From: JAPLST01 sp964397565
GTDB lineage: Bacteria > Auribacterota > UBA3054 > JAPLST01
DNA: 64,000 bases
Direction: 5' to 3'
NCBI GenBank assembly: GCA_964397565.1
Contig: CAYNJC010000013.1
Coordinates: 50,100-114,099, forward strand
In this document: piece after piece, positions 25,515-34,929 of the stretch
Layout of the letters: every line of letters begins with the position of its first letter
How positions within the stretch are numbered: position 1 is the first letter of the stretch
Notes under the pieces: generated by a model
Database searches by the model: none
What the model saw: the letters and a program-made list of their open reading frames with translations, nothing else
Told to the model about the DNA's origin: nothing
Position numbers and translations under genes: made by a program

Positions 25515-26954
25515 ATGCCCGTCATCTCCGCTGCAATAGACCCGATTACACGCATTGAGGGCCACCTCAAAATCAACGTGAACATCGACACTGTGAACGG
25601 CGTGCAGCAAGTAGTGGACGCGTGGTCACAAGGCACCTTGTTCCGTGGCTTTGAAAAGATTTTGGAGGGCCGCGATCCGCGCGACGCGCCGATTATCACT
25701 TCGCGCATCTGCGGCGTGTGCCCGACCGCACACGGCCAGGCGGCGGTCTTGGCGCTGGATGATGCCTTTGGCGTGACGATTTCAGAACCGGCGCGCCTGC
25801 TGCGCAACTTGGTGCACGCCGCCTGCTTTGTCGAGTCGGATATCCTTCACTTTTACCTTTTATCCCTGCCCGACTACATTCGCGGGCCGGAAATGGCGCC
25901 ATGGCTGCCGGGCCTGGACGTGGGCACGCGCCTGGACCGCCGGACCGAAGAGGCCTTGCGCGGACATTACTTGCAGGCCGTCGCGCTGCGCCGCAAAGCG
26001 CATGAAATGGGCGCGATCTATGGCGGCAAATTGCCGCACACGCCGGCCTTTATCGCCGGCGGCTTCACCGCCGTGTCAAGCGCGGAGAACAAGACCGCGT
26101 TTCAGGCCTTGCTGGATGAAATCACCACCTTTGTGCGCGACGTGTACATCCCCGATGCGCAGGTGCTGGCATCCTTGTATGATGAATACTTCAGTATAGG
26201 CAAAGGCTACGGCAATCTGATCTCGTTCGGCGTGTTTCGCCAAAGCGGCGGCGCAAGCACCTTGTTTGCCAAAGGGCGGGTCGTGGATGGCATGGCCGGT
26301 GTTCAACCCCTGGATGTCGCCCAGATCACCGAGTGCGTCACGCATTCGTGGTATGCCGACAGTGCCAACAATCTGCACCCCAGCGTGGCCGACACCGTCG
26401 CGCAACACCCGAAGCATGACGCGTATTCATGGTTGAAAGCGCCGCGTTATAGCGGTGCCAATTATGAGTGCGGTCCCTTGTCGCGCATGACCATCAACGG
26501 TGATTACTCGAATGGCGTGTCGGTGATGGACCGCCATCTGGCGCGCGCCCAGGAATGCTTGCAGATCATGACTGCCATGCAGGACTGGCTGGCGGCACTG
26601 CCGGTGGGCGTCAGCGCCTATACGCCGGTGGCACTGCCGCGCAATGCCGTTGGCGTCGGCCTGACGGAAGCGCCGCGGGGCGCCCTCGGACATTGGCTGC
26701 GGATCGAAAACGATGTCATTCAGCACTACCAAGTGATTACGCCAACCTGCTGGAACTGTTCGCCGCGCGACGATGCCGGCCAGCGTGGACCGCTGGAACA
26801 GGCCTTGATCGGCACCCCGGTCACGCGCGCGGATCAGCCCATCGAGGTGCTGCGCGTCGTCCATTCATTTGACCCATGCTTGGATTGTGCCACGCATGTC
26901 ATGTGCGCCGGCGCTGCCACGCAACGCCTTGAACTCTGGCAACCACCGCGCTAA
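25515..26954 (+). CDS. [NiFe] hydrogenase large subunit
   Basis: Carries the NiFe(CN)2CO active site. ATG 25515 gives MPVISAAIDPITRIEGHLKI, the canonical start. Nickel ligands: RICGVCPTAH (64-73; Cys66, Cys69) and DPCLDCATH (453-461; Cys455, Cys458). Eighteen residues follow the His (starting VMCAGAATQ), the peptide normally removed by the maturation protease encoded next. 479 aa is compact for the family (usually 480-600). No signal peptide, as expected for a hitch-hiker on the Tat signal of the small subunit. The hyp maturation genes are not in the window. Confidence 0.94.
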   Translation: MPVISAAIDPITRIEGHLKINVNIDTVNGVQQVVDAWSQGTLFRGFEKILEGRDPRDAPIITSRICGVCPTAHGQAAVLALDDAFGVTISEPARLLRNLVHAACFVESDILHFYLLSLPDYIRGPEMAPWLPGLDVGTRLDRRTEEALRGHYLQAVALRRKAHEMGAIYGGKLPHTPAFIAGGFTAVSSAENKTAFQALLDEITTFVRDVYIPDAQVLASLYDEYFSIGKGYGNLISFGVFRQSGGASTLFAKGRVVDGMAGVQPLDVAQITECVTHSWYADSANNLHPSVADTVAQHPKHDAYSWLKAPRYSGANYECGPLSRMTINGDYSNGVSVMDRHLARAQECLQIMTAMQDWLAALPVGVSAYTPVALPRNAVGVGLTEAPRGALGHWLRIENDVIQHYQVITPTCWNCSPRDDAGQRGPLEQALIGTPVTRADQPIEVLRVVHSFDPCLDCATHVMCAGAATQRLELWQPPR

Positions 26955-26958
26955 CACG

Positions 26959-27516
26959 ATGACCTTGCGCCATATCACCGATGCGCCAGCTGCGCCAGCC
27001 ATTATTGTGGCGGGCTTGGGCAATGCGTTCATGGGCGATGATGGGGTCGGCGTTCAGGTGGCAAACGCCCTGGCGCAAGACGACCTGGCGGGCGTCACGG
27101 TGTATGACATCGGCACGGCGATCTGGCATCTCATGGACCTGCTGCAGCCAGATGCCTGGTTGCTGGCGATTGATGCCGTCGACATGGGCTGCGCGCCCGG
27201 CGCCATTTCCCTGCTGGACGCGACAGATGTGTGGAGCATGCGCCGGCATGCCGGCGCCCATGGCGTGGGGCTCTTTGAAGTGCTCGCGCTGATGGAACCG
27301 CACTCGCGGCCGGCCCACATTGCGGTCGTGGCCATTCAGCCGGAAACCGTGGCGCCCGGGCTGGCGCTGTCGCCCGCGGTGGCGGCGGCCGTGCCGCATG
27401 CCGTGGCATCTCTGCGCACGATACTTGCTGCATGGCGCGCCGAGTGCGGCACTCACGCAGCGCATCAAGATAACCTGCACGATTGTGTTGCCAGTCACGC
27501 AAACGCAAGAGGATAA
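26959..27516 (+). CDS. hydrogenase maturation protease (HupD/HybD family)
   Basis: The endopeptidase cuts the C-terminal extension from the large subunit after nickel insertion. ATG 26959, 4 nt after the large-subunit stop, is chosen. The product (185 aa) has the family motifs: VAGLGNAFMGDDGVGVQVA (acidic nickel ligand region), DIGTAIWHLMDLL, AIDAVDMGCAPG and RRHAGAHGVGL with the conserved His. Typical HybD has GDEG(F/V)G; here the residue is Asp (GDDG). Substrate is almost certainly the adjacent large subunit. Confidence 0.88.
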   Translation: MTLRHITDAPAAPAIIVAGLGNAFMGDDGVGVQVANALAQDDLAGVTVYDIGTAIWHLMDLLQPDAWLLAIDAVDMGCAPGAISLLDATDVWSMRRHAGAHGVGLFEVLALMEPHSRPAHIAVVAIQPETVAPGLALSPAVAAAVPHAVASLRTILAAWRAECGTHAAHQDNLHDCVASHANARG

Positions 27517-27517
27517 C

Positions 27518-30500
27518 GTGAAACTAGTACATTGGCAAACCCTGCTATTCTTTGGGCTGTGCGGCGTGGTGACGGCGCTCAACGCCGCAACCGACGCCAC
27601 CGTTGCGTTTCGCGTGACGACGCAGCGGACCAACCTCAATTATGATCCAAAAAACATTGTCGCGATTTGGGTGGTGGACAATGCCGGGGCCTTTGTCAAA
27701 ACGCTGAAGAGGCGCGGCAGCACACGCCAGCAGTATCTGTATCGCTGGCTGGCCGATTCAGGCGGTAGTGTGGTGGATGCCGTGACCGGCGCCACCCTGC
27801 CGACCCAGCAGATGCACAACGTCACCTGGAATTCCCGCAACACGGCCGGGACGGTCGTGGCCGACGGCACCTATCGTGTGCGGGTTGAATACACCACTTC
27901 CAATGGACAGGGTCCCTACACGACCAACTGGTGCCAGTTTGTCAAAGGCACCAACAATTACACCACCACGTTCCCGAATCTCAACGGACGTTTTACAGAT
28001 TTGCAGCTGACGTACACCGTGGTCACCCATGACATTGGCGTGCTGGCCATTGCGCCCACTTGGGCGCCGCCCGATGCAACCGTGCCCGTCAAAGTCCTGA
28101 TCACCAACAAGATATCTGTCGCGGAAACGTTCGTGGTCGCGCTCAGCAATGCCACCTTGAACACCTTGATTGGCCGCCGCACCATTGCCACATTGGCAGG
28201 GCGGGCCGCGACCAACGTCGTGATGAACTGGTCCACGGCCGGCTTGATATTCGGCACCTACTCGTTGTCGGCCAGCGCCGGCCCGGTCGCGGGCGAAGCC
28301 GCCGCGTATGACAACGCGCTCACTACCGACGTGCTCATCCGGCCAACCCGCTATGATCTGGCCGTGGCGGCCGTCACCGCGGTGCGCCTGGCCACACCCG
28401 GCACAATTGTGCCCGTAGCCGTCAGCGTGTCAAACCAGAGCGATAGTGGCTATGCCTGCACCGTCACGCTGAGCAATGCAACCGACCAGGTGGCCATCGG
28501 CAGTCAGACTATTGCCCTGTTGCCGAGCGATGCAGGATCCACTCTGTCGTTCGCATGGAACACGACCGGCCTGGCGCCTGGCTATCGCACCCTGCTGGCG
28601 GCCGTCTCCAGCGTGCCCGGTGAAGTTGCCCTGGCCAACAACACCAACACGGTCGTGATTGCCGTGGCATCCGGCACGCTGACCACCTCGGTCGTGGCGG
28701 CCCAATCCGCGTGGCGCTATAACGACCAAGGTTTTGATTTGTCGGCCGCGCCATGGCAGCGGGTCAGCTATTTTGATGGCGCGTGGAAATCGGGCGCGGG
28801 ACCGTTGGGCTATGGCGGCATTGGCGAGGCGACCGTCCTCGACTTTGGCAGCGATCCCGACAACAAGTATCCGACCTATTATTTCCGGCGCGGCTTTGAT
28901 CTGGCGGTCGTGCCTTTGTCATTGCACTTGCGGGTGCGCCGCGACGACGGCGTCGTCGGTTATGTGAATGGCGTGGAAGCCGTGCGCGACAATATGCCGG
29001 CCGGCCCGATTGGCTATACCACGTGGGCTAGCGACGACGTGAGCGGCGCGGACGAAACGAATTATTTCATCATCGACCTTGATACCGCCGCGCTGGTCGC
29101 GCCCGGTTATAATATGTTGGCCGTCGAACTGCACCAAGCCAGCGCCAACAGCCCGGATCTTAGCTTTGATGCCGAGTTGATTGCCGAACTGCCGGATGTG
29201 CCGCCGCGCCATGATGTGGTATTGCATGCGTTCAGCGCAACGGGCCCGGTCCAGGCGGGCGACAAGGTGCACCTGCGCCTGACCACCGAAAACAAAGGCA
29301 CAGTGGTGGAATCCTTCACCATTACCGTAAAGGATGCCGCAACGGCAACGCCTCGCGCATCGGCCCAAGTTGCAAATCTGGCGCCGAACGCCTCGTTGGA
29401 TTTGGAGCTTTCTGCCACAACACGCGGGCTTACTGCCGGCGCGGCGACCTTGGAAGCCGTTGCCGGCCCCGTCGCCGGTGAAACCAACGTGACCGACAAT
29501 ACCGTCAGCACCATGCTCGCGATTATTGCCGCGGATGCCGCCGGACGCACCACCAGCGTCGCCGGTGCGCTCGGCGGCTATTGCGCCGCGCTGGCGGTTG
29601 ACGGCACCACGGTCTATGCCGGTGAAGGCGCCGAGTTGCGCGCGTATGACGTCAGTGTGCCGGGCGTGCCGCAGCTACGGGGTCGCGTGCAATTGCCAGG
29701 CGTCATCCGGGCCTTGGTCACGGCCAACAACCATGTCTATGCCGCATGTGGCGCGGCCGGCCTGTGCGTGGTCAGTGGTACCAACACCGCCGATCTTAAC
29801 ATTCTTGCCGCGCTCGACACCTCCGGCGATGCGTGTGCGCTCGCGACCGCAGGCACCATGCTCTATCTGGCGGATAGCATCGCCGGTGTGCGCTGTATTG
29901 ACATCAGCACACCCGCTCAACTGCAGGTTGTGGGTGTGTATCACACGAAAGGGTTTGCGCAGGCGCTGGCGCTGGATGGCGCCATGCTGTACGTCCTTGA
30001 CGCCAACAATGGATTGGATGTCGTCAACGTCGGCGATCCCGCGGCGCCGAGCCTGGCTGGCACCTGTGATCGCGTCGCCATGGGCCGCGCCCTGGCGCGC
30101 AGTGGCACAACGCTGTATGCCGTTGACGGCGCTGGCTATCTGACGATCATTGACGCGGCAACAGCCAACGCGCCGATCGTGCTGGGCAAAGTCGTCCTGC
30201 CTTCGCCCGGCCGTGCCATCGCCTTGGTGGGTTCGCTGGCATTTGTTGCCACGGAAAATGCCGGCCTTGCCATGGTGGATGTCAGCAGTCCGGACGCCTT
30301 GGCCGCGACGAATCTGTATGCCGCCACGTCGGATACCGCCGCCATCACGGTGGCAGGCGCGATGGCGTATGTGGCCGCCGGATTTGGCGGCTTCGAATGC
30401 CTCTCGCTGGCGACGCCCAGCGCGCCGGTGTTGGTCGGCGCCGCGCGTGACGTGACACGTGCCCGTGTGGCCGCAATTGCGGACGGCATTCTGTACAGCG

Positions 30501-31696
30501 CGGCCGGCAACGAAGGCGTGCGCTTGTATTCCTTGACCAACAGTGCCGCGCCGGTGTTCCTGGGCGCATATACCAATGCCTTGAACGCCTGCGATATCGT
30601 CGTCGTTTCGCAACTACTCTATGTTGCCGACGGCCAGTACGGCTTGAAAATTGCCGATGCGACGGCGCCGGCCGCGCCGCTGCATCGCAGCAGCTATAAC
30701 AACGCGGCTTTGCGCGCGCTGCGCTTGGTGCGGGTGCAGAATGGCCTGGCCTTCATCAGTGACGGCTTCCGTTGCGAATTGGTGGATGTCACGGACCCAG
30801 CGGCGCCGGTGTTGCGCGCCGCCTTTGCGACAAATATGTTCATTCACGACGCCGTCATGACCGCCAGTACTGTCTATCTGGCGGCCGGCGCCAATGGTCT
30901 GTTGGTGCTGTCGTACAGCCCGGCCGGCCCGCTGTCGCTGGTCCAGCAGTATGCCACGCCAGGACGCATGGCGCGCGGCATTGCGATGCTGGGCACGCGG
31001 CTCTATGTGGCGGACAACGCCGGCGGTTGGCTGATCGTTGATAGTACCCAGCCAGCCACACCGACCATCCTGACCAACCACCCGTTGCACGCGTCTGTGA
31101 TTGACGTGGCCGTGGCCGGCAACCGGCTGCACGTCCTGGACAGTGACGGCGGGGTCCACTCGCTTGATGCGGCTTTGCGCCTTACGCCGGTTGAGCGCCG
31201 GGTGCTGGAACCGTTGGCCCAAGCGCTGCGCGCCACTGCCGCTGGTCGTTACACGCTGGTGGCCCAGGATGGTGCCGGTGCCGCGTTGCTGGACACCTCA
31301 CCCGATGACGTGGATCTGGATGGCCTGCTGGACACGTTCGAGTTTGCCATCATCAATGCCGATCCGGGTGATGCCTATGCGACCCTGGCGGACGTGCAGC
31401 CCAACGATGATTTCGATGGCGATCGCATGGCCAATTACGCCGAAATGATCGCCGGCACTGATCCGACCGATCCGTTCTCGGTCTTCATGGTGCAGCGCAC
31501 GGATGCCGGCCCGGCCGCCCCGTTTGTCCTGCAGTGGTCGAGTGTCAGCAACAAGACCTATACCGTGCACACCTCCACCCAGCCTGCTTCCGGATTCTCC
31601 ACTGTGCTTTCCGGCATCGCCGCCACTCCGCCGATCAATGTGCTCACGGATGTCGTCACGCGTGCCCAAAGCTATTATCTCATCACCGTCGAGTGA
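27518..31696 (+). CDS. giant secreted protein with CARDB-like and LVIVD-like repeats
   Basis: GTG 27518 lies one base after the protease stop and has AGAGGA upstream; the first 23 residues (VKLVHWQTLLFFGLCGVVTALNA) are a signal peptide. 1392 aa. Residues about 25-160 are a DUF2271/FlgD-Ig-like module (NIVAIWVVDNAGAFVKTLKR...WNSRNTAGTVVADGTYRVRVE). Three CARDB-type Ig repeats follow (DLAVAAVTAVRLATPGTIV...), with a lectin/jelly-roll-like insert (YYFRRGFDLAVVPLSLHLRV), then roughly eleven LVIVD-type beta-propeller blades (VYAGEGAELRAYDVSVPGVP..., LYVADGQYGLKIADATAP...). Near the C-terminus DDFDGDRMANYAEMIAGTDP is a thrombospondin-3/dockerin-like calcium motif followed by a C-terminal beta domain common in PVC exported proteins. 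Sharing the hydrogenase operon is the odd feature; it may be a surface scaffold. Confidence 0.8.
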   Translation: MKLVHWQTLLFFGLCGVVTALNAATDATVAFRVTTQRTNLNYDPKNIVAIWVVDNAGAFVKTLKRRGSTRQQYLYRWLADSGGSVVDAVTGATLPTQQMHNVTWNSRNTAGTVVADGTYRVRVEYTTSNGQGPYTTNWCQFVKGTNNYTTTFPNLNGRFTDLQLTYTVVTHDIGVLAIAPTWAPPDATVPVKVLITNKISVAETFVVALSNATLNTLIGRRTIATLAGRAATNVVMNWSTAGLIFGTYSLSASAGPVAGEAAAYDNALTTDVLIRPTRYDLAVAAVTAVRLATPGTIVPVAVSVSNQSDSGYACTVTLSNATDQVAIGSQTIALLPSDAGSTLSFAWNTTGLAPGYRTLLAAVSSVPGEVALANNTNTVVIAVASGTLTTSVVAAQSAWRYNDQGFDLSAAPWQRVSYFDGAWKSGAGPLGYGGIGEATVLDFGSDPDNKYPTYYFRRGFDLAVVPLSLHLRVRRDDGVVGYVNGVEAVRDNMPAGPIGYTTWASDDVSGADETNYFIIDLDTAALVAPGYNMLAVELHQASANSPDLSFDAELIAELPDVPPRHDVVLHAFSATGPVQAGDKVHLRLTTENKGTVVESFTITVKDAATATPRASAQVANLAPNASLDLELSATTRGLTAGAATLEAVAGPVAGETNVTDNTVSTMLAIIAADAAGRTTSVAGALGGYCAALAVDGTTVYAGEGAELRAYDVSVPGVPQLRGRVQLPGVIRALVTANNHVYAACGAAGLCVVSGTNTADLNILAALDTSGDACALATAGTMLYLADSIAGVRCIDISTPAQLQVVGVYHTKGFAQALALDGAMLYVLDANNGLDVVNVGDPAAPSLAGTCDRVAMGRALARSGTTLYAVDGAGYLTIIDAATANAPIVLGKVVLPSPGRAIALVGSLAFVATENAGLAMVDVSSPDALAATNLYAATSDTAAITVAGAMAYVAAGFGGFECLSLATPSAPVLVGAARDVTRARVAAIADGILYSAAGNEGVRLYSLTNSAAPVFLGAYTNALNACDIVVVSQLLYVADGQYGLKIADATAPAAPLHRSSYNNAALRALRLVRVQNGLAFISDGFRCELVDVTDPAAPVLRAAFATNMFIHDAVMTASTVYLAAGANGLLVLSYSPAGPLSLVQQYATPGRMARGIAMLGTRLYVADNAGGWLIVDSTQPATPTILTNHPLHASVIDVAVAGNRLHVLDSDGGVHSLDAALRLTPVERRVLEPLAQALRATAAGRYTLVAQDGAGAALLDTSPDDVDLDGLLDTFEFAIINADPGDAYATLADVQPNDDFDGDRMANYAEMIAGTDPTDPFSVFMVQRTDAGPAAPFVLQWSSVSNKTYTVHTSTQPASGFSTVLSGIAATPPINVLTDVVTRAQSYYLITVE

Positions 31697-31699
31697 CGT

Positions 31700-32332
31700 A
31701 TGAAAATGAATCGTGAAATCAAATTCATTGCGGTCGTCGCGCTCGGTTTGTTGCTGCTGCCGGCCTTTGGCGCCCACGCGGCCATGCTCGCGGTGACCAG
31801 CGTCACCAACGGCGCGGGTCTCTACCAATACCACGTCGCGCGCAGCAGCGACCCGTTCCTGCTGGGCGGCACACCCGAACTGCTTTCGTTTGTCGTGCGC
31901 GCCTACCACGTCATCGGCGTTGATTCGCCGCCAGGCTGGACCGCTTCATTGCTGACCACCAACACGATCACGTGGCGGTGCACGAATACGACCACCGTCA
32001 TTATTAACACCAATGCCTTGATCTTCACGGTCACCAGTGCCATGGATGCGATTCCCTACGACGATCTTGCTGATGACGCGCTGTATCCACGCGGTATTTG
32101 TGCCGGCGAAGTGTATTCGACCAATGCCACGCCGGTGACGGCGCTGCAAGATGATTACGTGGGCACGATCAATCTGGCCGGCTATGAACGTTTTGCTTAT
32201 TTGGGCCCGATCGTGCCGGAACCGGCATGCGGACTAGTGCTGCTCATCTGCGGCCTTGTCGGCCGACGTGCCAAGATCCGGCTCCGTTCCTTCGGTGTTT
32301 CCGTGCTGCAGTCTGTTGTCCCCCTTTGCTAA
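31700..32332 (+). CDS. PEP-CTERM exported protein
   Basis: A signal peptide (IKFIAVVALGLLLLPAFGAHA) and a tail VPEPACGLVLLICGLVGRRAK form a textbook PEP-CTERM protein; the tail should be cut by an exosortase. The 160-residue body has no recognised domain. The stop is only reached after a further 16 residues (IRLRSFGV...), and that stop lies within a TCCCCC...GGGGGGA palindromic element, suggesting that the original stop was earlier and was lost or moved when the repeat arrived. It begins 4 nt after the giant secreted protein and is the last gene of the hydrogenase operon. Confidence 0.8.
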   Translation: MKMNREIKFIAVVALGLLLLPAFGAHAAMLAVTSVTNGAGLYQYHVARSSDPFLLGGTPELLSFVVRAYHVIGVDSPPGWTASLLTTNTITWRCTNTTTVIINTNALIFTVTSAMDAIPYDDLADDALYPRGICAGEVYSTNATPVTALQDDYVGTINLAGYERFAYLGPIVPEPACGLVLLICGLVGRRAKIRLRSFGVSVLQSVVPLC

Positions 32333-32371
32333 AGGTGGACGCGCGGGCAAGCGCGACCGGGGGGATTTTAC
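32321..32371. terminator. palindromic repeat acting as bidirectional terminator
   Basis: TCCCCC at its left end pairs with GGGGGGA at its right end, enclosing a second stem (GCGCG...CGCG), and TTTT follows on the plus strand. It separates two convergent genes. The sequence type (ccccctttgctaaaggtggacg...ggggggatttt) looks like a widespread small intergenic repeat. Confidence 0.6.
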
Positions 32372-32385
32372 GTGCAAGAGACTTC

Positions 32386-32799
32386 CTAATAGACAAACGT
32401 CACGGCGACCTTGACCTCCGGATGCAAGCTCTGCTTGACCGGACACGCCTGCGCGGTGCGTTCCAGGCGCCGGCGGTCGTCCGCGCTCAGCACGAGGCCT
32501 TGCGGCAGCGTGATCGTAATGGTCAGCGCGCCAATGCGCCGCACGGGTTCCGCCACCATCTCCTTGACGACGCAGATGCGGGTGCCCGTCAAATCAAGAT
32601 TGTGGCGCTGGGCCACCAATCCCATGATCGTCATGATGCATGTACCCGTGGCCGTGGCGACCAGATCGGTCGGTGAAAACGACGCCGCCTTGCCGCCGTT
32701 GTCCAAGGGTGCATCGGTGACAAGCACCGCACCTGACGGCCCGTGCGTGGCGCGGCAGCGCAACTGTCCTTCATACGCAATCTGCATTTCAACGCCCAT
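32386..32799 (-). CDS. OsmC family protein
   Basis: OsmC/Ohr/YhfA proteins reduce organic peroxides with two cysteines. The 137-residue product has FSPTDLVATATGTCIMTIMG (Cys54) and CPVKQSLHPEVKV (Cys119), the two family cysteines in their normal contexts. The start ATG (complement of 32797-32799) has AAGGAG upstream. It stands alone under its own promoter, facing the PEP-CTERM gene. YhfA/OsmC-type rather than Ohr, judged from SFSPTDLVATATGTC; the subfamily is uncertain. Confidence 0.88.
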   Translation of the reverse strand: MGVEMQIAYEGQLRCRATHGPSGAVLVTDAPLDNGGKAASFSPTDLVATATGTCIMTIMGLVAQRHNLDLTGTRICVVKEMVAEPVRRIGALTITITLPQGLVLSADDRRRLERTAQACPVKQSLHPEVKVAVTFVY

Positions 32800-32835
32800 G
32801 GCCTGCTCCTTGTTGACAGGATTAAAATGATGCAC

Positions 32836-32844
32836 AGTATAGCA
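32836..32844 (-). promoter_or_regulatory. extended -10 promoter for osmC
   Basis: On the minus strand TGCTATACT (32844-32836) is an extended -10 box identical to that at 5770-5778; no good -35 is present. The leader would be about 30 nt. Confidence 0.55.
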
Positions 32845-32869
32845 TGTTGGTTGTTCTGGTTGCTGCAAA

Positions 32870-32973
32870 GTGGGAGCGACCTCCGCGTCGCGAATCTGCC
32901 GCAGACGCTGCATTCGCCGCACGCAGGCGGCTCCCACATTCTTTGCATGCTTCCACCGAGGCAAGCTCGGTGG
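32870..32973. repeat. GTGGGAG...CTCCCAC palindromic element plus hairpin
   Basis: The element starts GTGGGAGCGACCTCCGCGTC (32870) and ends GGCTCCCAC (32929-32937), so its ends are inverted repeats. A perfect hairpin CCACCGAG-GCAAG-CTCGGTGG follows (32953-32973) and may end transcription of the OPT transporter gene coming from the right. Related copies lie near 41246, 43779 and 44348. Confidence 0.65.
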
Positions 32974-32990
32974 GGAGCAACAACGTTGCG

Positions 32991-34892
32991 CTAATATTTT
33001 GATCGTACCAAAAACGATCCGCGCGCGCTGGCCCACAGCCCTGCGGCACACAGCATGAAGGCCATGACGCCCAGCCATGGCCGCATGCTCATCTGCGGCC
33101 ACCACGCGCGATTGCCACTGAGAAAAATCGGCAGCGCCACAAGAATGCCCGTCAGCGCTTCGCCGGTGATAAAGCCGGATGCGCTTAAAATACCCAGGTC
33201 GCGCGCCGTCGCGCTGCTTCGGCCGCGCCGCGCCTGCCAGGCAATCAAGCCACCCAGCAGCATGGCTACCGACAGCGTGAACGGTAGATACATGCCTACC
33301 GCGATCGCCAGCACCGGCACGCGCACACCCCTGCGCCAGCGCAGCCATTCATCCAGACCAATAATAACCAGCGCGAAGCCGGCGCCGGCGCCGATCCAGC
33401 CCCACGGCAGTCCGCCACGAAACACGCCTTCCGCCACCGTCTTGATCAACGTCGCCTGCGGTGCGCTCAAAGTTGCCGAGCCAATGCCATAAGCGTCGTG
33501 CAGGACATTCAGTACAAAACTCATCACCATGGCCGCGGCAATCACGCCGACGATTTCCATCACCTCCTGCTTCCACGGTGTGGCGCCGACCAGTTGCCCG
33601 GTTTTCAAATCCTGCATGACATCCCCCGCAATGGCTGCCGCGCAGCATGTAATGGCGCCCACCAGCACCGCACATGCCGGCGCGGCACTGTTGCCGGCCC
33701 CCACCAACAACAACAGCACCAACGCGACCAGCAACATGGCTGCCAGCGTGATGCCGGAAATCGGATTGTTGGATGAACCGACCATGCCCGCCATGTATGC
33801 CGCCACGGCCGCGAATAAAAAGCCCAGCGTGATGCTGAGGATGGTGACGATACTGATTGCCAGCCAGCCATCGAGCAGTCCCGCCACGATTGCGCCCGCC
33901 GGAATAATCAAGACGCCGACGCCACCGAGTACTACCGCCATCGGGATGTCTTTGTCGGTGGCGGCGCGCACGTTCCGCATGTTGTTGTCGCGCAGCTGCA
34001 CCCATTCCGCGCGCAGCATCGCCCATAGCGGCTGCAAAAGATGCACAACGGACTGCAGCCCGCCGATGATCATCGCGCCCACGCCGAGATACCGCACCGA
34101 ACTGCGCCAGGCAGCATACGCCGCGGTCATGGCGTCCGCAGACGCATCGCCGCCCGCCAGCGTGGCGGCCGGTACGGCGCACAACCAAGCCAGCGCGCCG
34201 CCGACAAACACCAACAGCGCCACGCGCAGCCCGGCGATATAGCCCACGCCCAGCAATGCCGGCGACAAGTCCACGCCGCCCGCCAGCACGGCCCCGCGCA
34301 CCCGGGTTGCGCCCTCCAACGCTGCCGGCCACACGCCCAATGCTTGTTGCGCAAGTTTTAGGACGGCACCCGCACCTGCGGACAGACACAGGACCCACAC
34401 GCCATGCGTCGCGCTGTGCTCCCCTGTCTGCTGCCCTACCCGCAGGACATCCGCAGTTGCCACGCCTTCCGGAAACCGCAAGTCAGCGCGCGGCAGCAAG
34501 GCCCGCCGCAGCGGCACGGTAAACAGGGTGCCCAACATGCCACCCGTCATGGCAATCAAGGTCACGTGCCACCAAGGAAAGCGCGCCCAAGCGCCCATCA
34601 AGACCAGTGCCGGCAGCGTGAAAATCACGCCGGCGGCCAGCGCCTCCCCTGCCGATGCGGCCGTCTGCACAATATTGCTTTCCCGCGTCGCCGCGCCGCC
34701 CAAGACGCGAAAGCAGGCCATGGCAATGACCGCGGCCGGGATCGAAGCGCACACCGTCATGCCCGCAAATAACCCGAGATAGGCGTTCGCACTACCCAAG
34801 ACAATGGCCAGCACGATGCCGAGCACAACTGCCCGCACGCTCAACTCGCGTGGACGTGTGCCATTGGTGATCATAGACTTTTCGGGGTGCAT
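32991..34892 (-). CDS. OPT family (oligopeptide-type) transporter
   Basis: A polytopic membrane protein of 633 aa with about 14-16 hydrophobic spans. The N-terminal part (AVVLGIVLAIVLGSANAYLGLFAGMTVCASIPAAVIAM) has the NAYLGLxAGMTV pattern of prokaryotic OPT proteins, and VGSSNNPISGITLAAML is the conserved NPIS element, with GDVMQDLKTG(QLVGATPWKQ) further on. These transporters import small peptides or peptide-like metal chelates using the proton gradient; the substrate is not predictable. ATG 34892 is chosen because the promoter puts the transcription start at about this base; ATG 34874 is the alternative and GTG 34910 is unlikely. Confidence 0.88.
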   Translation of the reverse strand: MHPEKSMITNGTRPRELSVRAVVLGIVLAIVLGSANAYLGLFAGMTVCASIPAAVIAMACFRVLGGAATRESNIVQTAASAGEALAAGVIFTLPALVLMGAWARFPWWHVTLIAMTGGMLGTLFTVPLRRALLPRADLRFPEGVATADVLRVGQQTGEHSATHGVWVLCLSAGAGAVLKLAQQALGVWPAALEGATRVRGAVLAGGVDLSPALLGVGYIAGLRVALLVFVGGALAWLCAVPAATLAGGDASADAMTAAYAAWRSSVRYLGVGAMIIGGLQSVVHLLQPLWAMLRAEWVQLRDNNMRNVRAATDKDIPMAVVLGGVGVLIIPAGAIVAGLLDGWLAISIVTILSITLGFLFAAVAAYMAGMVGSSNNPISGITLAAMLLVALVLLLLVGAGNSAAPACAVLVGAITCCAAAIAGDVMQDLKTGQLVGATPWKQEVMEIVGVIAAAMVMSFVLNVLHDAYGIGSATLSAPQATLIKTVAEGVFRGGLPWGWIGAGAGFALVIIGLDEWLRWRRGVRVPVLAIAVGMYLPFTLSVAMLLGGLIAWQARRGRSSATARDLGILSASGFITGEALTGILVALPIFLSGNRAWWPQMSMRPWLGVMAFMLCAAGLWASARGSFLVRSKY

Positions 34893-34900
34893 CGCACCAG

Positions 34901-34929
34901 AGTGTAGCACAGCATCTGCGCATTGTCAA
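34901..34929 (-). promoter_or_regulatory. promoter of the OPT transporter gene
   Basis: On the minus strand TTGACA (34929-34924), 17-nt spacer, TACACT (34906-34901) with extended TGC. The predicted start is at about 34893, next to the ATG, so the transcript may be leaderless. Confidence 0.7.
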
